A stretch of 64,000 nt of DNA from positions 217,602-281,601 of the forward strand of contig NZ_JACHGN010000009.1 in the NCBI RefSeq assembly GCF_014202315.1, in the 5' to 3' direction. Positions 55,436 to 64,000 of the stretch are shown here, in pieces; positions within the stretch are counted from its first letter, which is position 1, and each line of letters starts with the position of its first letter. A program made the translations under genes and the position numbers. The stretch comes from Thermocatellispora tengchongensis (lineage in GTDB: Bacteria > Actinomycetota > Actinomycetes > Streptosporangiales > Streptosporangiaceae). Under the pieces are notes generated by a model, which did no database searches, was not told the DNA's origin, and was given only the letters and a program-made list of their open reading frames with translations.

Positions 55436-56731
55436 GTGGCCGTCGAGGGCGCATGGGAGGCACCCGGCCCGGTCCCGCCCGCCGGAGTGCGGCTCGCGGC
55501 GAGCCGTCGTACGGAGGACGACGCCGCGGCGCGTACGCGGCCCCTGCTGCCCGGCGTGCGCGTGGCCGTGCTGAACTTCCGCGAGCCCCAGCAGGAGGCC
55601 GCGGGCGGCGCCGAGCAGTACGCCTGGCAGATCAGCCGGCACCTGATCGCGCAGGGCGCCTCCGTCTCCTTCGCCACCGCACGCGAGCCCGGCCAGGCGC
55701 GCGCGGAGACCCGCGACGGGATCGAGCTGCGCAGGATGGGCGGCAAGTACCTGGTCTACCTGCTGGTCCCGCTCTGGCTGCTGTTCCGCAGGCGCCGCTT
55801 CGACGTGGTCATCGACTGCATGAACGGCATCCCGTTCTTCGCCCCCCTCGTCGTACGCCGCCGCACGACGGTGATCTCGCTGGTGCACCACGTGCACGAC
55901 CGGCAGTTCCACGCCTTCTTCCCGCGCTGGCCGGCCAGGATCGGCTGCTTCATCGAGGGCCCGGTGGCGCGGCTGCTCTACCGGCGGTGCGTGACGGTCA
56001 CGGTCTCGGAGTCCTCCCGGCACGAGCTGCGCGAGCGGCTGCGCTGGCTGGCCCCGATCCAGGTCATCCCGAACGGCAGCCCGGCCGCCCGCCCCGTCGC
56101 GACCGGCGTGGTGGTGGCCGGCGACCCGGCCGTGGTCTACCTGGGCCGGCTCGTCGGGCACAAGCGGGTCGAGCGGGTGATCGACCTGGCCGCCGACCTG
56201 CGCGAGTCCTGGCCGGGCCTGCACGTGCACGTCGTCGGGCGCGGGCAGGAGCACGCCCGGCTCGCCGCGCACGCGCAGGGGCGCGGGGTGGCCGGCCGGG
56301 TCCACCTGCACGGCTTCCTGGCCGAGCCGGCCAAGAACGCCGTGCTCGGCGCGGCCCGGCTGAACGTGACGGCCTCGGAGTTCGAGGGCTGGGGGCTGAC
56401 GGTGATCGAGGCCGCCGCGCTCGGCGTGCCGACGGTGGCGTACGACGTGGCCGGCCTGCGCGACTCGGTACGCCACGGCGTGACCGGCTGGCTGGTGCGC
56501 GAGGGCGAGAACCTGGCCGACGTGGTGGACGCGGCCCTGCGCGAGCTGCGCGACCCGGTCAGGCGCGCGGAGATCCAGCGGGCCTGCCGGGCGTGGGCCG
56601 CCGAGTTCACCTGGGGGAGGGCCGGCGCTACGATGACCGGGCTGATAGCCGCAGAACTCCACCGATCCGGAAATATTCGGTTAGCTGCCACCACGGCCCT
56701 GCCAGCCCCCCGACCCGAACATCTGACCTGA
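55436..56731 (+). CDS. GT4-family glycosyltransferase
   Basis: A 431-residue GT-B enzyme. The N-domain begins VRVAVLNFREPQQEAAGGAEQYAWQ, and the C-domain has VVYLGRLVGHKRVERVIDL and the donor-binding ASEFEGWGLTVIEAAALG (E-x7-E). GTG 55436 follows AAGGAG by six bases and is preferred over GTG 55325. It probably adds a sugar on the cytoplasmic face to a lipid-linked glycan. The AftD-like gene begins 12 bases after its stop. Confidence 0.9.
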   Translation: MAVEGAWEAPGPVPPAGVRLAASRRTEDDAAARTRPLLPGVRVAVLNFREPQQEAAGGAEQYAWQISRHLIAQGASVSFATAREPGQARAETRDGIELRRMGGKYLVYLLVPLWLLFRRRRFDVVIDCMNGIPFFAPLVVRRRTTVISLVHHVHDRQFHAFFPRWPARIGCFIEGPVARLLYRRCVTVTVSESSRHELRERLRWLAPIQVIPNGSPAARPVATGVVVAGDPAVVYLGRLVGHKRVERVIDLAADLRESWPGLHVHVVGRGQEHARLAAHAQGRGVAGRVHLHGFLAEPAKNAVLGAARLNVTASEFEGWGLTVIEAAALGVPTVAYDVAGLRDSVRHGVTGWLVREGENLADVVDAALRELRDPVRRAEIQRACRAWAAEFTWGRAGATMTGLIAAELHRSGNIRLAATTALPAPRPEHLT

Positions 56732-56743
56732 GCACCGATCGCA

Positions 56744-59700
56744 TTGACCTCTGATCCGCGGACGGAGCAGCCGGCGAGGACCGGGCGCCCCGCGCCCGCG
56801 TGGCTGCGCCGGCTGACCACGCCCCCGGCCGAGCTGGGCGCGGCCGACACCACGCTGCGGCACCGGCTGCGGCTGCTGGCGGGCTGCGCGTTCATGGTCG
56901 CGGTCGCGTTCTACATGGCCCCCGGCAAGCTGATCGCCGAGACCAAGCTCGACATGCCGGTCAACCCGCTCGGCTTCCTAGCCCGCGCGCTGCACATGTG
57001 GGAGCCGTCGTACTTCGGCCAGTTGCAGAACCAGGCGTACGGCTACCTGTTCCCGATGGGCCCGTTCTACACGGCCGGGGCCGCCCTGGGCATGCCGCCC
57101 TGGGTGATCCAGCGGCTGTGGCTGTCGCTGGTGCTCTGCCTGGCCTTCACCGGCGTCGCGGCCCTGGTGAAGGCGCTGCGCATGGGCGGGTCGATCGCCG
57201 GGATCGTGGCCGGGATCTCCTACGCGTTCGCGCCGCACGCCCAGACCCTGCTCGGCTTCAACTCCTCGGAGTTCCTGCCCAGCGCGATTCTGCCCTGGAT
57301 GATGCTGCCGCTGGTCAAGGGGGCCGACGGCGAGCTGTCGCCGCGCCGCGCCGCCTGCCTGTCGGCGCTGGCGTTCGTCGGCGCGGGCGGCATCAACGCC
57401 TCCGCCGAGCTGGCCGTGCTCGTCGTCCCCGGCGTCTACCTGCTCACGCGCCGGGGCGGCCCGCGCAAGCGCCGCCTGATCGCCTGGTGGGTCCCGGCCG
57501 TCGCGGCGGTGTCGCTGTGGTGGCTGGCCCCGCTGGTGCTGCTCGGCCGCTACGTCTCCCCGTTCCTGGAGTACACCGAGAACGGCACCACCACGACGCT
57601 GGTCGGCTCGCTCACCAACGTGCTGCGCGGGGTCAACGACTGGGTGGCGTACCTGCCGGTGGACGGGCGGCCGTACCTGCCGGCGGGCTACGCGCACGCG
57701 GTCACGCCGTGGCTGATCGCGGTCACCGCGCTGCTGGCCGGGGCGGGCCTGGCCGGGCTCGCCCTGCGCCGCACCCCGGAGCGCGCCTTCCTGGTCATCA
57801 CGCTGATGCTGGGCGTGTTCGTCCTGGTCGCCGGGCACTCCGGGCCGTTCGCCGAGCCGGTGCGCGACCTGCTGGACGGGGTGCTGTCGCCGTTCCGCAA
57901 CCTGCACAAGTTCAACGCGGTGATCCGGTTGCCGGTGGCGCTCGGCCTGGCCGCGTTCGTGTCCTACGTGGGGCTGAAGCGGGCCCGCGTACGGCTGCCC
58001 GCCGCCGCGGCCGGCGCGGGGCTGGTCGCGCTCAGCCTGGTGCCCATCGCGACCGCGGGCATCGCCCCCGGCGGCGCGTTCCCCGACGTGCCCGGCTACT
58101 GGCGGCAGGCCGCCGCCTGGCTGGACGCCCGCGCCGGGCACGGCGTGGTGCTCGCGCTCCCCGGCACCCGGCGCGGCGAGTTCACCTGGGGACGCCCGCT
58201 GGACGAGCCGATGCAGCCGCTGCTGAAGAAGGCCCGCTGGGCGAGCAACACCAACGTGCCCTGGGGGTCGGTCGGCGGCGCCCGGCTGATCGACACCATC
58301 GACGAGCGGTTCGCGAGCGGCAACGGCTCGGCCGGGCTCACCGACACGCTGCGCCGGATCGGCGTGCGCTACCTGCTCGTGCGCAACGACCTGGACCGGG
58401 TCACGCTCGGCGGCGCCTGGCCGGCCCGGGTGCACGAGGCGCTGGAGCGCTCGCCCGGCCTGGTACGGGTCGCCGGCTTCGGCCCGGCCGTGGGCGCCGC
58501 GGAGTCGGTGACCGGGGCGGGCTGGCTGGACCAGCCGTACACGGCGCTGGAGATCTACGAGGTCAGGGGGGCGGCGCCGGTCGCGGGCACGGTCCCGGAC
58601 CGGGCGGTGCGCGTGTCCGGCGGCCCGGAGGCGCTGCTGACCATCGCCGAGGAGGGCGTGCTCACCGACGACCGGCCGGTGCTGCTCGGCTCCGACCCCG
58701 GCACGGCCACGGAGTCGGTGCTCACCGACACCATGCGCCGCCGCGACATGTCGATCGGCGACATCCGCCGCTCCCGCACCGCCACGCTGGCCGAGGACGA
58801 GCCCTTCGAGAGCGTCGGGCCGGTGGAGGACCTGGTCGATCCGGCGTGGGCGCAGCCGAAGACGGTGGCCTGGCTGAGCGGGGTGGCCTCGGTGCGCGCG
58901 TCGTCCTCGGAGTCGAGCCTGGACGCGCTCAGCCGCGACCCGGGGCGGCAGCCGTACAGCGCGGTGGACGGCGACGTGCGCACCGGCTGGCGCTCCACCG
59001 GCTGGACCCCGCCCACCGAGCAGTGGCTGGAGGTCGAGTTCACCGAGCCCACCGCCGTGGCGCCGCTGCGCGCGGTCTTCGAGGATTCCACGCAGGCCGC
59101 CCAGGTCACCGAGGTGGTGGTGCGCACCGACGCGGGCACCGCCCGCACCCGGCTGAACGCGGCCGGCGGCTGGCAGGCGCTCAACGTGCGCTCCGGACGC
59201 ACCCGGACCCTGCGCATCTCGATCGACAAGGTCGCCCCGGGCGCGAACGGCCGGGTCGGCATCAGCGAGGTGGCGATCCCGGGCGTCACCCCGAGCCGGA
59301 CCCTGGTGGTGCCGGACCTCGCCGGGGCCGAGGACCCGGTGATCGTGACCAGCCGCACCGACGCGATCTCCTCCTGCATGCGCGGCTCGTACGCGTGGAC
59401 CTGCGGTGAGGCGCTGGGCGCGCTCGGCGACGACGGGTACGGCTTCGACCGCTCCTTCCCCGTCGAGACCGCGGGCGAGAAGGTGCTGAGCGGGCGGGTG
59501 ACGATCGTGGACCAGGCGCTGGCCGGGCGGATGCTCGCCTTCCCCGGCGTGTGGCCGCGCGTGGCCGCCTCCTCCACGCTCGGCGAGGTGCCCGCGACCG
59601 GCGCGTACGCGGCCTTCGACGACGACCGCAGGACCATCTGGTACGCCTCCGACCGCGACCTCGCCCCGTGGCTCACCGCCGAGCTGGGCAAGACCGTCCA

Positions 59701-60961
59701 GCTCTCCCGGATCAGGGTGGACTTCCCCGACACCCGGCTCGGCGCGCCCCCGGTGCGGGTGACGATCGAGACCGACGGCGGCACCCGGCGCGGCTGGGCC
59801 GGGCCCGACGGCTGGATCACCTTCGCGCCGATGAAGGCGAGCCGGATCAAGCTGACCTTCAGCGCGGCCGGCACCCGCCCGGTCGAGGTCCTGGGCGTGG
59901 GCATCCCCGGCGTCGAGCCGCTGCCGTCGTACGAGGACGTGCCGCTCACCGTGCCGTGCGGCCTCGGCCCGGTGCTGGAGGTGGACGGCTCGGCGGTGCG
60001 CACCGAGATCGTCTCCGGCACGGTCGGGGACCTGCTCGCGGGCCGCCCGCTGGACTACCGCACCTGCCGCCCGGTCACCATCGAGGCGGGCACCGCCCGG
60101 GTGCGCGCCCGCCCCGGCACCGGCTTCCGCTTCGACTCCCTGGTGGTGCGCGCCGAGGAAGACGCCGAGGAGGACGGCAAGGGGGACGCCGGCGAGAGGG
60201 CCGGGCGGACCTTCATGCGCCCCGCCGAGGTGCTGGCCTGGGGGCCCGGCGAGCGCAGGTTGCGGGTCTCCGCCGGCGAGGCGTCGTACCTGGTGGTCAA
60301 CGAGAACCACAACCGGGGCTGGGTGGCGACCGTGAACGGCCGCGAGCTGGCCCCCGCGCGGCTGGACGGCTGGCGCCAGGCGTGGCGGCTGCCCGCCGGG
60401 ACCGAGGGGACCGTCACCATCGTGTACGCCCCCAACGGGCTCTACCGGGCCTCGCTGGTGCTCGGCTTCGCGCTGGTCGCGCTGGTCCTGGCCCTGTGCC
60501 TGATCCGCGACCGGCCCCGCGCCCCGCTGGCCGCCGCCCCGCCGGCGGCGGTGCGGGCCGCGTGGCTGTGGCCGGCCGCGCCCGCGCTGGGCTACTGGGT
60601 CGGCGGCTGGGGCGGCGCGGTCGTGCTGGGCGCGGTCGCCGCGCTGGCGCTCTGGGCGCGCGGCGTCGCGGCGGCCGAGCACGGCCGGGGCCGCCCGTAC
60701 GCGGTGGCCCGCGCGCTCGCCTCGCCCTGGCCGGTGCTCGCCGGGATGGGCGTCGCCGGGGTCGCCCTGGCGGCCGGCGGCCCGGTCGGCTACGACGGCA
60801 CGCCGGGCCAGATCCTCTCCCGGGTCGCGAGCCTGGCCGTCCTCGGCCTGCTGTTCGCGGCGATCGGCACCGTACGGCCCGCGCCGCCGCCCCGCTACCG
60901 GGCCGCCGAGCCCCGGGACACGGCGGCGGAGGAGGAGCGGCCACGGGCGGAGGTGCCGTGA
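56744..60961 (+). CDS. aftD: AftD-like alpha-(1->3)-arabinofuranosyltransferase (DUF3367)
   Basis: A 1405-residue membrane glycosyltransferase. An N-terminal GT-C part of roughly ten or more helices carries the conserved start ETKLDMPVNPLGFLARALHMW. A long outer region holds two discoidin-like carbohydrate-binding modules (about 720-860 and 940-1060), and membrane helices follow at about 1240-1380. Length matches mycobacterial AftD (about 1400). It adds arabinofuranose from decaprenyl-phospho-arabinose in mycobacteria; here the acceptor is unknown. TTG 56744 is the only in-frame start after the upstream stop. It overlaps the DUF3068 gene by four bases (GTGA). Confidence 0.9.
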   Translation: MTSDPRTEQPARTGRPAPAWLRRLTTPPAELGAADTTLRHRLRLLAGCAFMVAVAFYMAPGKLIAETKLDMPVNPLGFLARALHMWEPSYFGQLQNQAYGYLFPMGPFYTAGAALGMPPWVIQRLWLSLVLCLAFTGVAALVKALRMGGSIAGIVAGISYAFAPHAQTLLGFNSSEFLPSAILPWMMLPLVKGADGELSPRRAACLSALAFVGAGGINASAELAVLVVPGVYLLTRRGGPRKRRLIAWWVPAVAAVSLWWLAPLVLLGRYVSPFLEYTENGTTTTLVGSLTNVLRGVNDWVAYLPVDGRPYLPAGYAHAVTPWLIAVTALLAGAGLAGLALRRTPERAFLVITLMLGVFVLVAGHSGPFAEPVRDLLDGVLSPFRNLHKFNAVIRLPVALGLAAFVSYVGLKRARVRLPAAAAGAGLVALSLVPIATAGIAPGGAFPDVPGYWRQAAAWLDARAGHGVVLALPGTRRGEFTWGRPLDEPMQPLLKKARWASNTNVPWGSVGGARLIDTIDERFASGNGSAGLTDTLRRIGVRYLLVRNDLDRVTLGGAWPARVHEALERSPGLVRVAGFGPAVGAAESVTGAGWLDQPYTALEIYEVRGAAPVAGTVPDRAVRVSGGPEALLTIAEEGVLTDDRPVLLGSDPGTATESVLTDTMRRRDMSIGDIRRSRTATLAEDEPFESVGPVEDLVDPAWAQPKTVAWLSGVASVRASSSESSLDALSRDPGRQPYSAVDGDVRTGWRSTGWTPPTEQWLEVEFTEPTAVAPLRAVFEDSTQAAQVTEVVVRTDAGTARTRLNAAGGWQALNVRSGRTRTLRISIDKVAPGANGRVGISEVAIPGVTPSRTLVVPDLAGAEDPVIVTSRTDAISSCMRGSYAWTCGEALGALGDDGYGFDRSFPVETAGEKVLSGRVTIVDQALAGRMLAFPGVWPRVAASSTLGEVPATGAYAAFDDDRRTIWYASDRDLAPWLTAELGKTVQLSRIRVDFPDTRLGAPPVRVTIETDGGTRRGWAGPDGWITFAPMKASRIKLTFSAAGTRPVEVLGVGIPGVEPLPSYEDVPLTVPCGLGPVLEVDGSAVRTEIVSGTVGDLLAGRPLDYRTCRPVTIEAGTARVRARPGTGFRFDSLVVRAEEDAEEDGKGDAGERAGRTFMRPAEVLAWGPGERRLRVSAGEASYLVVNENHNRGWVATVNGRELAPARLDGWRQAWRLPAGTEGTVTIVYAPNGLYRASLVLGFALVALVLALCLIRDRPRAPLAAAPPAAVRAAWLWPAAPALGYWVGGWGGAVVLGAVAALALWARGVAAAEHGRGRPYAVARALASPWPVLAGMGVAGVALAAGGPVGYDGTPGQILSRVASLAVLGLLFAAIGTVRPAPPPRYRAAEPRDTAAEEERPRAEVP

Positions 60962-61929
60962 TCGATCGGCGGTACCTGGCCGTGCTCGCGCTGGCGGGCG
61001 GCGCGTTCCTGGTCACGCTGGGCCTGCTCGCCCGGTTCTACGTCTATCCCGGCGCGCTGGCGATCCCGGCCGAGCAGTCGCGGATCGTGCACATGCGCAC
61101 CGCGGACGCGACGTTCTTCGACACGCTGCGGCTGCGGACCCGGCGCGGGGTGTCGCTGGACCAGGCCATCGCCCGGTACGGCGACGGCCTGGCCGCCACC
61201 GCCCACACCGCGGTGTGGACCGAGTTCGTCTCGCTGACCACGGTGACCGGCGAGCGGCTGGACTACCACGAGCGCCGCGTCGCCTTCGACCGCCGCACCG
61301 GCGAGCTGGTGGACTGCTGCGGCGCGTACGTCGATGAGCTGACCCGCCCGGGGTCGCGCGGGCTGGCCTTCCGCTGGCCGTTCGGCGCCCGGCCGGTGGC
61401 GTACCCGGTGTACGACCTGCTGGTGCGGCGGCCGGTCACCGCCCGCTTCGACGGCATCGAGGAGCTGCGCGGCCTGCGCGTGTACCGCTACGTGCAGCGC
61501 TTCGCCAACGAGCGCATGGCCCAGCCGGGGCTGCCGCTGCCGGCCCGGGTGCTCGGGCTGCGCGGCGAGGCCGAGGTGCCGACCACGCCGTACCTGGACG
61601 GGACGCGTACCTACTGGGTCGAGCCGGACAGCGGGATCGTGATCGCCGTCAGGGAGAACCTGACGCGTACGCTGCGCACCCCCGACCGCAAGGGCAAGGT
61701 GGTCGCGCTGGCCGCCGACATGCGCACCTCCGAGGGCGACGAGCGCTACAGCGCCGAGCAGGCGGCGGCCTTCCGGCGCTGGAACACCCTCAACGGGCTC
61801 GTCGTGCCCGGCGCGCTGGTGGGCCTGGGCGTGGCCGCGCTCGGCTACGGCGCGCTGGCTCACTCCCGCCCGGACGGCCGCCCGGCGTACCTGTGGAGGC
61901 GCAGGGCGGGCCTCTCCACCAGCCGGTAG
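60958..61929 (+). CDS. DUF3068 (PorA-family) membrane-anchored protein
   Basis: A 323-residue protein with an N-terminal helix (about 7-28), an outer domain containing the family's Cys pair VDCCGAYVDE and TYWVEPDSGIVI, and a C-terminal helix (about 280-303). GTG 60958 overlaps the aftD stop by four bases and follows GGAGG. Its 3' end overlaps the opposing acyltransferase gene by 70 bases. A paralogue begins at 63339. Function is unknown, but the coupling implies a role in the same glycan pathway. Confidence 0.88.
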   Translation: MIDRRYLAVLALAGGAFLVTLGLLARFYVYPGALAIPAEQSRIVHMRTADATFFDTLRLRTRRGVSLDQAIARYGDGLAATAHTAVWTEFVSLTTVTGERLDYHERRVAFDRRTGELVDCCGAYVDELTRPGSRGLAFRWPFGARPVAYPVYDLLVRRPVTARFDGIEELRGLRVYRYVQRFANERMAQPGLPLPARVLGLRGEAEVPTTPYLDGTRTYWVEPDSGIVIAVRENLTRTLRTPDRKGKVVALAADMRTSEGDERYSAEQAAAFRRWNTLNGLVVPGALVGLGVAALGYGALAHSRPDGRPAYLWRRRAGLSTSR

Positions 61930-63227
61930 GTCAGGTCGGCGAGCGCGATCGTGATCCCGCCGCACACGACCAAAGCGGTGAGGAAGTCGCCGCTGAACTC
62001 CTCCAGCCCGGCCAGCCGCCAGTAGCCGAGGATCACCACGAACTGCCACAGGAAGATCCCGTACGAGACGCGGCCCAGGTAGCGCATCACCCGGTTGCCC
62101 AGGATCGCCCGGGGCACGGTGGGACCGGCGGGCAGGAAGGCCACCGGCGCGAGCAGGGCCAGGATGAAGGCGGTGTAGAGGGCCGTCTCGAACAGGTCGG
62201 TCCACAGGTCCTGCACCTCCAGGAAGCGCCCGCCGGTGAGCGGGGTGGCCGCCACCGCCAGCGTCAGCCCGGCGATGATCCAGCAGTTCACCCAGGACCG
62301 GGCGATCCCGGCGGTCAGCCGGCGCACCGGGGCGGCCGGATCGGGCTCGGCGTGCGCCCACAGGGCGACCACCGACAGGGCCATGCCGGCGCAGAAGTAG
62401 GGCAGCGGGCGCGGCAGCCACAGGCCGTACTCGGGATGCGAGCCGCCGACGTGCATGAACAGGGTCCACACCAGCGACAGCGAGGCGAGCGCGCCGATGC
62501 CGGCCAGCAGCCGTACGGCGCGGGCGGGCGGGCCGGCGGGCCCGCGCGCGGCGTACGCGTGCAGCGCGAGCGCGATCAGCGGCAGCGCGAGGTAGAACGA
62601 CATCTCCACCGACAGGCTCCACATCTGGCCCAGGCCGAGCGGCCCCACCCCCGGCGCCCACCACGGCTCGCTCACGTAGTTCTGCACGAGCAGCAGCAGC
62701 GGCAGCCAGTTCAGCGGGTCGCGCGCCGCGCCGGGGTGGAACCACACCAGCGCGACCGCCACCACCACCCAGTACGCCGGCAGGATGCGCAGCGCCCGCT
62801 TGAGCAGGTAGCGGCGGGCGCCGGGCCCGGCCGTGCCCTCGATCGCGGCCTTCGCCCACGGCCGGTACAGCAGCAGGCCGGAGAGCAGGAAGAACACCGG
62901 CACGCCCAGGTCGCCCCGGGACAGCAGCCCGTTGACGAACCCCTCCTGGAACGACAGCCCGGTCTGCGCGGCGACGTGGTAGACGAGCACCACGAGCGCC
63001 GCTATCGCCCGCACCCCGTCCAGCACGTCCAGGTGCCCTTCCACGGCCGGCGGCGCCTCGCTCACCGGAGGCCCCACGGGCTGGGCCTTCACCGCGGCGG
63101 GCGTGTCCGCCCTCCGCTCGCCGGGCTGGGACTCGACAGCCGCCGGCGACTCGCCCTCCGCCCGCCGGCCTGTGGACCGGTCCTCCGCGCCGGGCGCGGA
63201 AACTATGGCAGAATTTTCTTCGGTCAC
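61860..63227 (-). CDS. Acyltransferase-3 (OafA/YrhL-type) membrane protein
   Basis: A 455-residue membrane acyltransferase with about ten helices. The catalytic-type motif LDGVRAIAALVVLVYHV opens the membrane domain; FFLLSGLLLYRPW and the WSLSVEMSFYL motif follow. It probably O-acylates a surface glycan. GTG 63227 is preferred; the upstream in-frame ATG at 63314 would add basic, unconserved residues and has no ribosome site. It overlaps the first DUF3068 gene at the 3' end and diverges from the second. Confidence 0.9.
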   Translation of the reverse strand: MTEENSAIVSAPGAEDRSTGRRAEGESPAAVESQPGERRADTPAAVKAQPVGPPVSEAPPAVEGHLDVLDGVRAIAALVVLVYHVAAQTGLSFQEGFVNGLLSRGDLGVPVFFLLSGLLLYRPWAKAAIEGTAGPGARRYLLKRALRILPAYWVVVAVALVWFHPGAARDPLNWLPLLLLVQNYVSEPWWAPGVGPLGLGQMWSLSVEMSFYLALPLIALALHAYAARGPAGPPARAVRLLAGIGALASLSLVWTLFMHVGGSHPEYGLWLPRPLPYFCAGMALSVVALWAHAEPDPAAPVRRLTAGIARSWVNCWIIAGLTLAVAATPLTGGRFLEVQDLWTDLFETALYTAFILALLAPVAFLPAGPTVPRAILGNRVMRYLGRVSYGIFLWQFVVILGYWRLAGLEEFSGDFLTALVVCGGITIALADLTYRLVERPALRLHRYAGRPSGRE

Positions 63228-63338
63228 TATTCCGCATCCCTGGTGACGCCGGTGATACCCGCCACTAACATATCGCGAAGTGGAACCTGTTATAGGCGAG
63301 CGGGACACCTTCACAGCGGAACTCTCCCAGGAGGAGCG

Positions 63339-64000
63339 ATGCGTCGCGTCATCGGTGTAGTGCTGATCGGAATCGGAGCCTTCCTGGTCGTCCTCGCCCC
63401 CCTCGTGCGGTTCCAGGTCGCCGAGCGCCTGATCGCGGCGCCGGCCGGCTATTACGGCGTGAGCAAGCTGGAGGCCGCCGGCGCGCAGTACTTCAGCATC
63501 GGCGACCTGAAGGTGGTCACCGGGGATCTCGACATCACCGTCACCACCAGGGGCGACGTCGAGGCGGCCGACGACGACCGGGTCGTGTGGGACGAGTTCA
63601 CCGCCGTGAACGACGTCACCAACGGCAAGACCGGGATCGACTACACCCTGCGCCGCAGCGCGTTCAACAAATACACCGGCGAGGGCGTGAACTGCTGCGG
63701 CGCCAATATCGACAAGGAGCCGGTGCAGCTTTCCGGCCAGATTTACCTGTTCCCGTTCAACGTGGAGAAGAAGTCCTACCAGGTGTTCAACTCCACCACC
63801 GGCAAGGCGTACGAGACGAAGTTCGTCGGCGAAGAGGTCGTCAACGGGCTGCCGGTCTACAAGTTCCAGCAGACCGTGCCGCCCACCAAGACCGAGACCC
63901 TGACCGCGCCCGGCGACGTCATCGGCCTGGAGGACTCCGGCGAGGTGCAGGTGGACCGGGTGTACGACGGCGTGAACACGTACTGGATCGAGCCGGTGAG
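63339..64000 (+). CDS. Second DUF3068 (PorA-family) protein (3' end cut by window)
   Basis: 220 residues are visible from ATG 63339, which follows AGGAGGAG. The N-terminal helix (MRRVIGVVLIGIGAFLVVLA) and outer domain resemble the DUF3068 protein at 60958, including the Cys pair NCCGANID and TYWIEPV at the window edge. The remaining ~100 residues and the C-terminal helix lie outside. It diverges from the acyltransferase across 111 bases that contain GTTATA-like sequence. Confidence 0.88.
   Translation, partial: MRRVIGVVLIGIGAFLVVLAPLVRFQVAERLIAAPAGYYGVSKLEAAGAQYFSIGDLKVVTGDLDITVTTRGDVEAADDDRVVWDEFTAVNDVTNGKTGIDYTLRRSAFNKYTGEGVNCCGANIDKEPVQLSGQIYLFPFNVEKKSYQVFNSTTGKAYETKFVGEEVVNGLPVYKFQQTVPPTKTETLTAPGDVIGLEDSGEVQVDRVYDGVNTYWIEPV

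Noticed and set aside
56978-60682. Open frame of 1234 codons antisense to aftD
   Set aside because: Same artefact; the composition is Arg/Gly/His-rich and no domain is visible.

Overview
The window is very GC-rich, densely coded actinobacterial DNA with strong G/C bias at third codon positions, frequent GTG and some TTG starts, and several genes that seem to be transcribed leaderless from TANNNT -10 boxes. Neighbour pairs typical of actinomycetes (ftsE-ftsX-smpB-ssrA, a ~180 kDa NAD-glutamate dehydrogenase, a DUF2613/AftD/DUF3068 cell-envelope locus and an FxSxx-COOH peptide cluster) suggest a filamentous actinomycete, most likely of the Streptosporangiales type. That placement is inference; no 16S or marker search was possible.

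Layout. 1-5.3 kb: an amino-sugar phosphotransferase locus. A DasR-like GntR/UTRA repressor (cut by the left edge) diverges from a SIS-domain sugar-phosphate isomerase/deaminase, PTS IIB, PTS IIA, a HAD protein lacking its nucleophile, HPr and enzyme I. A 22-bp perfect palindrome resembling DasR operators sits in the divergent promoter. A NagZ-like lipoprotein follows (5.4-6.7 kb). No membrane IIC is present. 6.8-13.4 kb: three more HAD proteins, a DUF6912 protein, a LysR regulator overlapping a beta-lactamase-fold serine hydrolase, and acetoacetyl-CoA synthetase. 13.4-20 kb: a Tat-exported BBE-type flavoprotein and NAD-glutamate dehydrogenase. 20-29 kb: a conserved core with a lipoprotein, prfB, ftsE, ftsX, smpB, a penicillin-binding-protein-like lipoprotein that has lost all three catalytic motifs, and ssrA (tmRNA) with promoter and terminator.

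29-40.5 kb: GDPD-like phosphodiesterase, aldo/keto reductase, alpha/beta hydrolase, then the most interesting region: a five-gene minus-strand FXS operon. It encodes a 52-residue precursor ending in FQSSV (fxsA), a radical SAM/SPASM maturase fused to an intact-looking HEXXH domain (fxsB), an AAC(3)-type acetyltransferase, a TIR-like protein (fxsC) and a 1301-residue ParA-like/TIR/NB-ARC/TPR protein (fxsT). Together these look like a modified-peptide signalling or conflict system with NLR-like partners.

40.6-53.4 kb: a stand-alone UTRA protein, a heterodimeric ABC exporter, an HtrA-type protease, an acyl-CoA ligase and a tandem-domain acyl-CoA dehydrogenase. The ligase and dehydrogenase share an AGAAT-N3-ATTCT operator and flank a proline-rich membrane protein; an FkbM methyltransferase follows. 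53.4-64 kb: a cell-envelope glycan locus with a GT-C-like membrane protein, DUF2613, a GT4 glycosyltransferase, an AftD-like arabinofuranosyltransferase, DUF3068, an acyltransferase-3 and a second DUF3068 cut by the right edge.
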